Part shown: positions 23,645-33,815 of the stretch, piece after piece
Layout: each line of letters starts with the position of its first letter
How positions within the stretch are numbered: the stretch's first letter is position 1
Assembly: GCA_036426205.1 (NCBI GenBank)
Contig: WSYH01001945.1
Location: 34,347 to 98,346 of the forward strand
From: Ascaphus truei
Taxonomy: Eukaryota; Chordata; Amphibia; Anura; Ascaphidae
DNA length: 64,000 nucleotides
Reading direction: 5' to 3'
Notes under the pieces: model-generated
Told to the model about the DNA's origin: nothing
Databases searched by the model: none
What the model saw: only the letters and a program-made list of their open reading frames with translations
Made by a program: the position numbers and the translations under genes

Positions 23645-23659
23645 GAATACCTTACTTCT

Positions 23660-24114
23660 CAGTATAGGGATATATGGTGAAATGGGTGCTCCAAAGTTGG
23701 TGGAACTTCAAACATAAATGTCCATAATGATTAATCAGGACTAAGGGACAGAGTTAATAACGGAGTGGGTATAATGATGATATGTGAGTCACCAAAACAC
23801 CCGTCTCCTGAAGGTAACAAACAGGGATGCTAAAAAGCACCCTAGTGTAACCTCATTGGAGACATAACAGTGCTAATAATGGTACTCATCCATAGACATC
23901 ACAAATTGAATAATGAAATTAATCTTACCCACTCCATCTGTCCTTGATAATCCTGCATGGTCCATCCAGATGGCGTGCAATCTGTGAGAAATAGTCCAGC
24001 GAAAGAAGAAGCGAGCAAAAACAGTGCACTGCCAGGGAGCCAGGTGGTGAAAAAATATAAAATTCTATTTATTCAGCAACACTCAGTAACATGACCCCAA
24101 AGGGTGAGACAAAT
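23660..24114 (-). mobile_element. Non-coding part of the PLE-associated repeat
   Basis: On the minus strand this runs from the hammerhead motif to the endonuclease fragment. It contains an AATAAA-like signal near 24065 followed by a T-rich tract, and no open frame. Its position suggests the non-coding terminal repeat of a PLE, but the link is by adjacency only. Confidence 0.4.
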
Positions 24115-24155
24115 CTCCTACGCGTTTCGGACCGTAGGGGTCCTTCATCAAGGAG
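24115..24155 (-). ncRNA. Hammerhead ribozyme motif, PLE-associated (C3 changed)
   Basis: On the minus strand, stem I CTCC (24155-24152) pairs with GGAG (24118-24115). The core is TTGATGA. Stem II GGACC/GGTCC is perfect (24143-24139 with 24133-24129). GAA follows, then the palindrome ACGCGT (24125-24120) and A at the cleavage position. The only core defect is T for C at the first position, which would be expected to block cleavage. The left-arm mirror (6694-6700) reads CTGATGA. Confidence 0.7.
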
Positions 24156-24740
24156 TACTTTTGTCTTCCACTGTTGTCTTCCGTGGACGTCCAGGCCTTT
24201 TTGTGTTGCAGAGCTCACCAGTGCATTCTTTTTTTCTCAGAATGTATCAAACTGTGTATTTGGCCACTCCTAATGCTCCTGCTATCTCTCTGATGGATTT
24301 TCTTTTCTTTTTTTTGCAGCCTAAGGATGCCCTGTTTCACTTGCATTGAGAGCTCCTTTGACCGCATGTTGTGGGTTCACAGCAACAGCTTCCAAATGTG
24401 AATGCCACACCTGTAATCAACTCCAGACCTTTTACCAGCTTAATTGATGATGAAATAACGAAGGAATAGCCCACACCTGTCCATTAAACAGCTTTTGACT
24501 CATTTGTCCAATTACTTTTGGTCCCTTGAAAAAGAGGGGGCTACATATTAAGGAGATGTAATTCCTAATCCCTTCCTCCAATTTGGATGTGAATACCCTC
24601 AAATTAAAGCTGATAGACTATACTTTAAGCCCATATTCATTATTTAACTGTAACTTGAATTTATTTTGGTAAACAGCCAAAATAACAAAACTTGTGTCAG
24701 TGTCCAATTATTTCCGGACCTAACTGTATACACACACACA
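24156..24740. other. No gene recognised
   Basis: Repeat-like sequence flanking the hammerhead motif. 24300-24720 has AT-rich non-coding sequence mirrored at 6060-6560 on the left. Confidence 0.4.
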
Positions 24741-24742
24741 TA

Positions 24743-25072
24743 CAGGCATACCCCGGTTTAAGTACACTCACTTTAAGTACACTCACGAGTAAGTACATCT
24801 CTCAATAGGCAAACGGCAGCTCACGCATGCGCCAGTCAGCACGTCCTGAACAGCAATACCGGCTCCCTACCTGCACCGAAGGTGTGCGCAAGTGGAGAGA
24901 CTATAGAGCCTGTTACACATGCGTTATTTACATAAGTTATGCACGTATATGACGATTGCAGTACAGTACATGCATCGATAAGTGGAAAAAAGGTGGTGCT
25001 TCACTTTAAGTACATTTTCGCTTTACATACATGCTCCGGTCCCATTGCGTACGTTAATGTGGGGTATGCCTG
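24743..25072. mobile_element. TA-flanked MITE (mariner-like), 330 bp
   Basis: It begins CAGGCATACCCCGGTTTAAG and ends GGGGTATGCCTG, inverted ends of at least 12 bases, flanked by TA on both sides. It has no coding capacity. A TA target duplication suggests Tc1/mariner mobilisation. A truncated relative is at 36251-36365. Confidence 0.85.
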
Positions 25073-25074
25073 TA

Positions 25075-26060
25075 TATATATATATCGAAAACAACCAGAA
25101 TAAGCCTGCAACTAACTAGAAAAATAACATACAGTAGATATGCTTAAATCAAAAGAGAAGTTAAACTGATAAATAGGTAACAGTCTAATGACGGTGCTGG
25201 GGACAGAAATTAATGAATACCAAGAAGAAGAAGAAAAAGATGTCCCACTAAATGCACTCAAGCAAAGAGTAATAATAAATGGATTTATTCAAAAGGACAT
25301 GGATAACACAAAAACGAAATAAAACAGTCCCCAATGAACCCCTACAACATTGATTCTAACCTAAGTATAGAGAAAAGGTATATAACCTACTATTAAGGAA
25401 AAGACCGGCTGGTCAGTAATTAATCTATACTAGGTTACTGTTAGCTGTGACCTTACTGCTGTAAATTTACCCTCTAATGCAGTACCACTCAATCACCAAT
25501 ATATGAGGCATATACAGTAATAGATTGGTAACCACAGGTAGATGTCAAATACACAAAATATACTTGCAGGTAACCAAAGAGTAAAAACATGTGAGTCCTG
25601 AAAAAGGGTTCTGTAGTGGCATAAATTGCAGAAAATGGATATCCAGCAGAGGTCCACAGTGAGATTTAGGGGGTCCCAGGGGAGTGCAAACAAACACAAC
25701 CCCTGTACAAAAAAAAAATAGAAAGTCCCTGAAACCATTTTTTACGTTAGTCTAATAAAGTAAGACATGATGATGTCTTCCTTGTGCTGTAAGAGGTGTT
25801 CAGCCCAATTCAAATTAATGGGACTAATAACAGAGTCAGTCCCACTTATTTTAGCTGCACTTATCTCACAGATGTTAAAGGAGCATTACTGTACATTTTA
25901 AGGCCAGATCTTTTCCTTTAAAATGGCTTTTTATTTACCTAGATCCCACTAATCTCACTTGCTGGTTCACTGGAAGTTGCAATCTTCAATGCAAGAACAT
26001 TTGAAATGTATTTGTGCCATAAGTAACATCCAAAACTACATGTGGAAGATCACAACAAGA
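25075..26060. other. No gene recognised
   Basis: AT-rich right-arm sequence mirrored at 4650-5670. I see no exon, RNA gene or further element boundary. Confidence 0.4.
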
Positions 26061-26072
26061 GGAGTCATCTTA

Positions 26073-26389
26073 GGCTGCGCTTATACTGCCGGCTACAGCG
26101 ACGCGACCTATGATGTCACCCGTCGCCATCGCGATAGTTGTAATGTAAGTTTAGACGACGTCGCTGGCTATAAGGCCAGTGATGTCAGAAAGGGGGAAGG
26201 CAGAGGCACGGAGAAGCTCTGATTTGCCACAAGGGGAGACCGTCGCTGAAAAAAATCAAATAACAGTGACTACCAGATTTTTGGTAGCGATGTCGCTTGG
26301 TCGCGCCATCGCCGCCGTGTGCACTATAAGCGCCGACGACAGCGACAATGCATTTGTTTTGGCGCGCCGTCGGCACTATAAGCACAGCC
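26073..26389. mobile_element. Harbinger-like MITE, TTA duplication, 317 bp
   Basis: The ends GGCTGCGCTTATACTGCCG and (reverse complement) GGCTGTGCTTATAGTGCCG are inverted repeats, and TTA flanks both sides (26070-26072, 26390-26392). A 3-bp TTA/TAA duplication is characteristic of PIF/Harbinger. The interior is GC-rich and non-coding. Confidence 0.85.
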
Positions 26390-26849
26390 TTAAAACCATT
26401 AGAGTAAGAGACAGAAATAGAACGCTAGGACAAAAGTGTACTAATAGCAGTGACTAAAGATGTGCCAGCTGTTCACAACAGTTCATGAACTAAGTGAAAT
26501 TAGCTGTTTTTCCATGAGAAATGTCCATGAAAAAGTTAGTAAAAAAATTATTTGTAGGGTCACATGATATTATTATTAAATAAAATTAAGGCGAAACTGA
26601 CAATATTCTGGGGAAAAAAGTGATACATTTGGTGCTTTATTAAACCTTCACAAAAATGCGTTTAAGAAAAAAAAAATGCAATTATCTGACCGAAACTGCA
26701 ACAGTTCACACATCTTTAGCAGTGATATATTTAAATAGTTACATCTCGGTTTTAATCTTTTTTACATTTATCAGACACCTAAAAAAATTAGACCTCTCTG
26801 CAAAGTTTAAATGTCCCGTTCACGTGACATGGAAGATTTAAACACTGCA

Positions 26850-26960
26850 GGGAGATACCAGCACCTCACACCGGGTCCTGTAATTCAGGAGCAGGGGGTC
26901 CCCGGGGCTGAAATTAATACGGTTCAGCTACAGAGACCCCCTGCTTAAATACTATGACAT
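26850..26960. repeat. Short G/C-rich inverted repeat
   Basis: agcagggggtccccggggctga faces ttcagctacagagaccccctgct across a short spacer. It resembles the larger pair at 29350-29515. Confidence 0.5.
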
Positions 26961-26964
26961 TCAA

Positions 26965-28420
26965 ACAAAATAAAAGCAGCTTCATTACCTTAGCAGTAAT
27001 TAAGGGATTGAACCCGAAAACCTGGTTCATTGGGGATTGACGGGGTGGGTGAAAGGGGTAGGTGCCACAGGGTGGGTGGTTAGGCCTACCGAGGAGGTTT
27101 CGGGAGGGGTTAACCCCTTCATTACCTTCGCTGTTACTATCGCTAAGGTAATGAAGGGATTAACACCTCCCGCTACCGGTAGGCCTAAACACCCACCACA
27201 GAACAAATACCACCTTCACCCCCAATAAACATTAAAATACAATACTACAACCAATACTATCCAATACTCCCATCGATTGCCAGTGTGGTTACCTATGCCT
27301 TCAATGGGAGCAAAAATAACCCCAATGGTAATGAATGGGCACCCTACTACCCACCCCCTCTACCACCAACAACCCCCTCCCACCCCCCCAACACATACCG
27401 TACAGTAATGGGCAAAATCCCTATTATCCAGATCTGGTTAATAGTGGGGAAGCTACTTGAAGGTTTATTGAGGAATAATATTCAAAAATAAATTTGGATT
27501 AATTTTTTTATATATACTGTATAAAAGTCACCATTGAGTCATGAAATATAGGTTATGTCAAACTAACCATGTTAGCTACCTTGAAGAGGTAAGTAGGTAT
27601 ATGATCAAGGTAATGACATTGATGTGGTCTATTTTCATTTTGCAATTACTGTTTTTTCAGTGACACACAAGAGGTTAGTGTACAAATTAAAGTAAATTTA
27701 TCGGTGCAAATACAATACCTGGCTTGAAAACTGGTAGAAGGATAGGCAGCAGATAGTTGTCATACAAGGAACATATTGCTCTGGCCCCTTGTAGATGGAC
27801 GTTCACAGAGGTACACAATTGGAGGCTTTTATAAGGTGAAATTATAATAAAGCTTTATTGTGCCTTTTCCTTTTCATCAGGAAATCATCCAAACACAGGG
27901 GGGGGGGAAACAAAGCTTCATTCACTTGGGAGTATTTCTAGTGAAATCCCATGCAATTCACAACTCCTAGTTAAGCAGATCTCCCAGCACGAAACACATA
28001 GCATGACATAAGCAGATATAAGAAGTCTCTTTAGAATGAAAGTCTTATCTGTTAGCTGCTGTAGAGTAAGCTTCTCTGCTCTCCTGGAACCGCACCCGTG
28101 CGTGCACAGAAAATCAGCATCCAGGTTTAGAAGTCTTATTTGGTGTCTTGCAATCAGCTCTGCTGTTTCTTCTTGACAGGGCTCAAGACAGGTCAGCTCC
28201 AGAGATCTGTGTTCTCCAAAGTTCAGCCCACAAGTGAGCTAAGGAGTCACTTCCTGTCTCAAAGGCAGGCTTTTTCTACCACCTCTAATCAGGCAGGTGG
28301 TGTTAGTTAATTTGCTACCAGCAGTTAACCACCACACTGCTGGATTAGAGGCACATTTGTGAACAGAGATAAGTCCCCTGTTACACCCCTATAAGGTTTT
28401 TTCCCTATTATGTGGCTGCT
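26965..28420. other. No gene recognised
   Basis: Right-arm sequence mirrored at about 2100-3650. A short inverted pair around 27075-27190 (taggcctaccg.../...cggtaggcct) is visible. No exon seen. Confidence 0.4.
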
Positions 28421-28429
28421 GACACTCCT

Positions 28430-28850
28430 CAGTGTTTATGTTGTTACAAATGTAACTCCCTACCCTGGCTTCTGAGCCTGTTGCCTTGGCAACTCACCTT
28501 TACTCCTCTGTGAATGGGCTGCCCCACCTCCCCCTGCTATTTGTTGCAGTCCCTGCCCTTGTTCCTGCTTGCACAGGAAGGCAGACTTTCTTTCCAAGCC
28601 AACAGCCAATGTGAGTAGCCATATCTCTCACTGGTTCTCCAGAACAAAGCATTGCTTTTTCAGCCTTCCTCTCATAAATGTTACCTCCAAGTTATCTTAT
28701 GCTTTCTGTTTACCCTCTCCAATAAAGTTACAGAAAATAAGAAGGACTCTGTGTGCATTTAAAGGGGACGAGTTTAACTGCCTGATCCTACTCATTAGCT
28801 ACAGTGAGCCTGGGCCAGAATATATTGACATTGGTCTAAAGTTATAAGTG
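28430..28850 (+). mobile_element. LTR-like segment with polyadenylation signal
   Basis: A C/T-rich stretch beginning tgttacaaatgtaactccc runs to an AATAAA signal near 28720. The following bases (aagttacagaaaataagaag...) align with 51505-51565. It could be the end of an LTR element. I could not place both termini or a target duplication. Confidence 0.3.
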
Positions 28851-29349
28851 GAGTACCTCAAAGTTCAGTAGTGGGAGACATGACACAAAATTTTGTAAGG
28901 TTGTAAAAATCAGAGGACAATGTAATTTACCTACAGAAAACAGATAAACTGGAAGCCTGAGCTGGTGAGTGGCAGATGAAGTTTGGTGCAGATAAATGTC
29001 AGGTTATGCATTTGGGAAGCATTAAGAGACATGCAGCCTACTAATGAAATGGGTCAAAATGATGTCAATTCTTTATGGAGAAAGATTTAGGGACTCATGC
29101 AGTAAAGTCCGATAGAAAAAATTGCCAGGGTTTTTAAATCGCCATTTTTGACAACGTTGTTATCACGGTATGCAGAAAGCCCAAAATACCAGTGATAGCA
29201 ACATTTCAACAAATGGCGAGTAGCTGGGGCCAAGATGATCTGTCCTCCAAAAAGGGCTCACCCGGCGAGTTATTTTTGCTGCAGAGAGAGCCGCCTCTCT
29301 CTGTGTAAATCTCACCCAAAATAAAAATATTTACATTTTATTACCAGTG

Positions 29350-29515
29350 TAGATGAGCAGGGGGTCTCCGGAGCAGAACCGCATTGTACTGGTCACGTGA
29401 CGGGGGACTTTTACATACATAGGAGATACCGACACCCCCTAATGGGGCCTGTATCTCGGGAAGCAGGGGGTCCCCGGACCTGAACTCAACGCGGTTCTGC
29501 TCCGGAGGCCCCCTA
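29350..29515. repeat. Inverted repeat, ccggagcagaacc arms
   Basis: gggggtctccggagcagaaccg (29351-29372) is inverted at 29489-29512 (cggttctgctccggaggccccc). The middle contains a second small GGGG/CCCC pairing. It is probably a small foldback element. Confidence 0.65.
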
Positions 29516-29639
29516 CTACAATACACTAGTAATAAAATGTAATTAAAATATGTAATAACCACCAATACACAACCCACCCCCTGTGCCCCCACATAAAACC
29601 ATTATTTATTTTTTACACACAGGATTAATACCACAGGTC

Positions 29640-29965
29640 AGCGGGGGTCCGCAGGTTGTCCCCACTTGTGTCCGCAGGCTCCACAGGGCACCCCGGGGGT
29701 TCACACCTTGGGGGCCCTTGGGTGGTCCCCGCTAGGCTCCGTGGGCCTCCAGGTGGTCCTCGCGGGTGTGTGTGGGCCCCAATGGGTCCATAGGTGGTCC
29801 CTGCGGGTGTCTGGGGGTCCCCAGGTCATCCCCAAGGGTGTCTGGGGGCCCTTGGGTGGTTCCAACAGGTGTCTCGGTGTCCTCAGGTGGTCCCTGTAGG
29901 CATTCTCGGGTGGTCCCTGTGGGCGTCCGAGGATCCTCGGGTGGTCCCTGTGGGTCCCCACTGGC
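29640..29965. repeat. Degenerate G-rich minisatellite (ggtggtccctg)
   Basis: The motif ggtggtcc recurs at about 29712, 29752, 29792, 29885, 29908 and 29939 with irregular 23-40 base spacing. Open frames on both strands follow from this periodicity. It is mirrored at 500-820. Confidence 0.75.
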
Positions 29966-30455
29966 CTGTGGTATCATTCCTATATTTAAAAAAACAAAAA
30001 ACATGGCCAACATTTCAATAAAGGAGGAAGGCAATGCAAGGCACAATGGATTTGAATTATAATCTAATTTATTTTAGCCAAAAAAACACAATGTTTCGAC
30101 CTAGTGGTCTTTATAAAGTGAGGTAAAGTGGCATGGTGAAAAAGTCATAAGTGATTCCTTTAATACCCCCCACCTACCCACAGCACCCTGTGTTCATTAT
30201 CCATGATGTAGTAATGCTGTGCTGAAACTCTCCTTCTGTTCCCCTGCGTCACAATGTGTGTTGAAGTAATTTCCATATCCATGAGTGATGCGGGGGGGAG
30301 GGGGGTTTAGGGGGCAGGGGAGGGGGGTTTAGGGGGCAGGGGAGGGGCACGATCTAATCCTGCCTTCTGTTCCTCTTGTTTCTTCGTGAGTCACATCCTA
30401 CTCATCCCTGTGTTTGTGGCACAATCATCCTGCCATGTAGCTCCTCTGGCATCAT

Positions 30456-30871
30456 CCGACGTGGTGTTGGGTTCCACATCCGGGTAACCATCCATCTGGA
30501 TCCTCAGTCGGTGACCAAGGAAATCGTCCTGTCAGATCTGTAGCTCCTCCCACCCCGGCATGGCGAGCTTGTTTACATCTGATGTCATCAACTCGTCGGC
30601 TTCTCATTCAATCGCATAGGGGTAACAAAGAAGTTGGGACTAAATCAGCATTTGGGATAATGAATGTCCTAATTATACACATTAAAACTTGACTGTCATA
30701 AGTAAAATTAGCGGAAGTTCCCAATAGAGCATGGAATGAGTGAAATGTATCATGGAATGGTCAAACACATTTTTTGTATATAATATACTAATTAAGCTAG
30801 AAACCAACCTTAGATTTCAAATAAATGCAGGTAGTGTCAGCAACCTAAAAAAGCTGACGTGAAAATAAATG
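30456..30871. other. No gene recognised
   Basis: Sequence just outside the visible inverted repeat. It might continue the arm, but its partner would lie before base 1. Confidence 0.4.
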
Positions 30872-31198
30872 TTATCGTTCTTCTAAGAAGCAGTTCAATG
30901 ATAGAAAATCATTTAATCCATTAGGATATACAGTATCCAAGGTGTGAATCCAATAACACTCTCTTTGGAATAATAAAACATATTTATCTATTCCTGGTTT
31001 AGAAGTACGCAAGTGCCCAATGCCCATTCATTTTAGCGACGACACTGTATGATTAATCTCCAAACAATGTTTTATTAAAACTGTCTTCTCAGCGTTATGG
31101 CTAATCTTGCTTTTATGCTCTATAAATCTTGTTTTGAGCATCCTATTTGATTTTCCTATGTAGCAAAGTCCACATGGGCATTTTATCATGTAGATCAG
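30872..31198 (-). pseudogene. Second Penelope-like GIY-YIG endonuclease fragment
   Basis: On the minus strand the frame reads LIYMIKCPCGLCYIGKSNRM, with I-Y and Y-I-G separated by the usual PLE K-C-P-C-G, then LKTRFIEHKSKI. An in-frame TGA occurs at about 31025. The same frame then continues as FQRECYWIHTLDTVYPNGLN and ends LNCFLEER-stop at 30872. The W-I-x-x-L-x-T-x-x-P-x-G-L-N block is the standard C-terminal part of PLE endonucleases. The N-terminal side is cut at 31198 by a MITE fragment. It differs clearly from the copy at 23296 (KCPCG rather than MKCPGGC), so it is another PLE lineage. It is inactive because of the stop and lack of RT. Confidence 0.85.
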
Positions 31199-31295
31199 TC
31201 CTGCACAACTCCAGTCCTCGAGGGCCACAAACAGGCCAGGTTTTCAGGATATCCCTACTTCAGCACAGCTGGCTCAATTAGTGGATCAGTCATAC
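31199..31295. mobile_element. hAT-type MITE fragment
   Basis: actccagtcctcgagggcca through gctggctcaattagtgg closely matches the first half of the intact element at 52961-53141. Confidence 0.75.
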
Positions 31296-31299
31296 GTTA

Positions 31300-32140
31300 A
31301 GTCCACCTGCAAGCCCCCCACAAGGCCTAAACACCCACCAATGGCCAAATAGCACCTTCACCCACCCCTGCTACCCACAATAAGCATTGCACTGATGGTT
31401 AATCCCTTCATTGTCTTAGCGGTTATCCGCTAAGGTAATGAATTTGCCTGTAAATGCATTTGTCATCCATCTGATTCATGCCGGGGTCTCCGGTGCTAAT
31501 ACTAATGGGTATCAGCTCCAGAATCTCCCGGCATCAATCCGATGCAGGAAAAATGCATTTTTTTTTCTAAGTGCCGTCTCGCAGCTTCTTGCCAACTTTT
31601 TGTGGCGGGATGATTTGGAGACGAAATATCCATTCTAGAGCGGCGATCAGCCTCGATAAGCTGATCGGGGCTACTACAATTGAGCGAGTTTGAGAAGCTG
31701 GCGATATTACATAAACCTGCAATAGATGGTAGGGAAAGCAGAATAATGTGCCCCTCTATAAATCTATATTAAGATCACACACCTTGAATACATAGTACAG
31801 GTTGGGCACATTGTGGAGCTGGAAAAAGTGCAGAGAAGTGCACTAAATAATAAAGGGACTGGCAGGTGTGATATGAGGAAAAGCTATACAAATTAAGACT
31901 TCTAAGGGTGATATGACTACTATTTAGACATACATTCTTGGTCACTACAACGTACTTTAAAGGAAATGTTTTATCCCGAGGACATACGAAGAAACATTAG
32001 GTAGAAGTGATACTGTTAATTGCTAACTCATGGTTAGGAGGAGTACAAGCTTTCAGGACCACAAAGGGCGCTTATTTTTTTTAACCAAGTAAAAAGAGAT
32101 TTTAATAGAGACTGCCAGAAGAAGAGACCTGAGCTAGAAG
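31300..32140. other. No gene recognised
   Basis: Mixed sequence. Around 31760-32110 it resembles a decayed interspersed repeat, but I could not place it in a family. Confidence 0.35.
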
Positions 32141-32199
32141 AGAGGAGCTTCCACCAGCAGCAACGAGTTATTTACAGTAAATAACATATATAGACAGAG

Positions 32200-32560
32200 A
32201 TTGGTCTGCGCTCCGTGTCCTCTTCTCCTCTGCTGCCCATGCCGATGCACTGCCGAGGTCCAGAAGCCTCTGCGCATGCGCACCGGAGAACTCTGGTTCT
32301 GTTTGAGCGATGCTATCTGCTTCTGCGCATGCGTGGCATCCGTCAGCAGCGCCATCACTACTGCGCATACGCGGCATATGTGAACGGTGCAAGACAGTAT
32401 GGCTACTTCTGCGCATGCATGGCTTGTTGAAGTTGAGGCGGTGTTCGCTGCTGCACATGCGCAGTATGCGCGAGCAATGCCAGCCACTTCTGCGCATGCG
32501 TGGCGTCTGTCAGTGGCGCCATCAATAATGCACATGCGCGGCATATGCGATCGGCACCAG
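32200..32560. repeat. Degenerate minisatellite with GCGCATGCG motifs
   Basis: About seven copies of tgcgcatgcg or one-base variants occur at roughly 32273, 32322, 32361, 32409, 32452, 32490 and 32530, spaced 38-49 bases. The motif is close to the NRF-1 consensus (YGCGCATGCGCR). No exon follows closely. Short open frames here are repeat-derived. Confidence 0.65.
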
Positions 32561-32579
32561 ACAGTTATGTGGCCGCGGA

Positions 32580-32905
32580 CGAATGTGGACATGGAGGTAA
32601 GTGTTGGCCTCATCTGCCAGCACCTTCCAACGGCCGTTAGGAGCGGCGCCGCCGCATTTGACAAATATTTTATTACATTTTCACAACTTACATGTCAGCG
32701 GGCGTGTGGCGGGAGCGTGTCGCTGCCGCATGTCAGCGGGCGTGTGGGGGGAGCGGCGGCCGTTAGGAGCGGCGCCCGCGGCGATAGCATGTGATTTTTA
32801 GGTTAGCAGGGTGGGTGGGAGCATGTCAGTGTTGGGGTCGGGCTGAGCCAGAACACAGCCCGGCCTCAACTGCCAGCACTTACTTCATGACGTCACATCC
32901 GTTTA
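32580..32905. mobile_element. MITE-like element with inverted ends
   Basis: ggaggtaagtgttggcctca near 32593 is inverted at about 32866-32897 (ggcctcaactgccagcacttac). Internal direct repeats occur (catgtcagcgggcgtgtgg twice; ggccgttaggagcggcgcc twice). A palindromic TGACGTCA is at 32888. No coding. Confidence 0.5.
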
Positions 32906-33399
32906 ATTTTTTGTCTCCACAATGCATTTTTGTCTCATTACGAATGAGGTGCCACTAAAGAAGTTTCACTTCAAAAAGGTTCCAGTCCTAAGAAAGATGC
33001 CACGGGGCTCCCCGGTGGCAATAACATTAGAACAACTCTATTTGTTATGTCACCAAATGGTCAAACGCCTGCGGTGCTGGAGATGGTTGGTGCAAACATG
33101 GTAACATGTCATACGCGGCTACGTACAAGGCAGAGAAAGAACAGCACGGACAAGCTCCACTTTCTTTTAATAAAAGCAAACTTTTATTTTTCACATATAC
33201 TGTACAACGTATTATAAATTATGAAGAAGTATGAGAAATATTTGAAAGTATTAGCCAACAGTTTATGATGAGTAATTACAAGGAACACTCAAGGGAACTT
33301 TTATTTCACGGACAGTGCGGGTCACCCTTCGACATTAGAGAAAAGGAGATGTAGAGAAATGGCAGTGAAAATGTGGAATTTACTACCCATGGAGACAGA

Positions 33400-33815
33400 T
33401 GGCAGATTCAGTGGGCATAATTCACCCCTACCACATGCAGCACTTATCATCTGAGACTGTTCATGGGCCCAAGGTTCAGCAAAGTATCCGGCCGCTCCTC
33501 AATCTCTTACCATGCACTCTAAAACTGGAACAACCTACCGGAGACTCTCACAGCCTCCACCACTCTAAGTTCTTTCAAAACTAAGCTCTCACATTTTAAT
33601 CTGGCCTGTAACTGTTACATACGCCTATAATATATATTATCTCTAACTGTGCATGCAATGTCTTGTATATAATGTATACCCTGTTCACTTATGTAACTGT
33701 ATTTGTAACCATGTATTGTTTCTCATCTTAACTCTATGCCCAGGACATACTTGAAAACGAGAGGTAACTCTCAATGTATTACTTCCTGGTAAAATATTTA
33801 ATAAATAAATAATTA
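33400..33815 (+). mobile_element. LINE 3' end, family A
   Basis: The tail gcccaggacatacttgaaaac...cttcctggtaaaatattta ends in a TAAA microsatellite. The same 3' end recurs at 38928-39012, so this is a high-copy retroposon tail. The upstream part carries LINE-like C-terminal sequence with stops. Confidence 0.6.

Larger units (their letters stand above)
19680..30455. repeat. Right arm of the large inverted repeat (clean copy)
   Basis: This is the reverse-complement partner of 1-11360. Elements here have intact terminal repeats and target-site duplications (24743-25072, 26073-26389), while the same elements on the left are frayed. Reading frames are also better preserved here, for example the PLE endonuclease at 23296-23644. 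I therefore use this arm for element identification. Confidence 0.9.
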
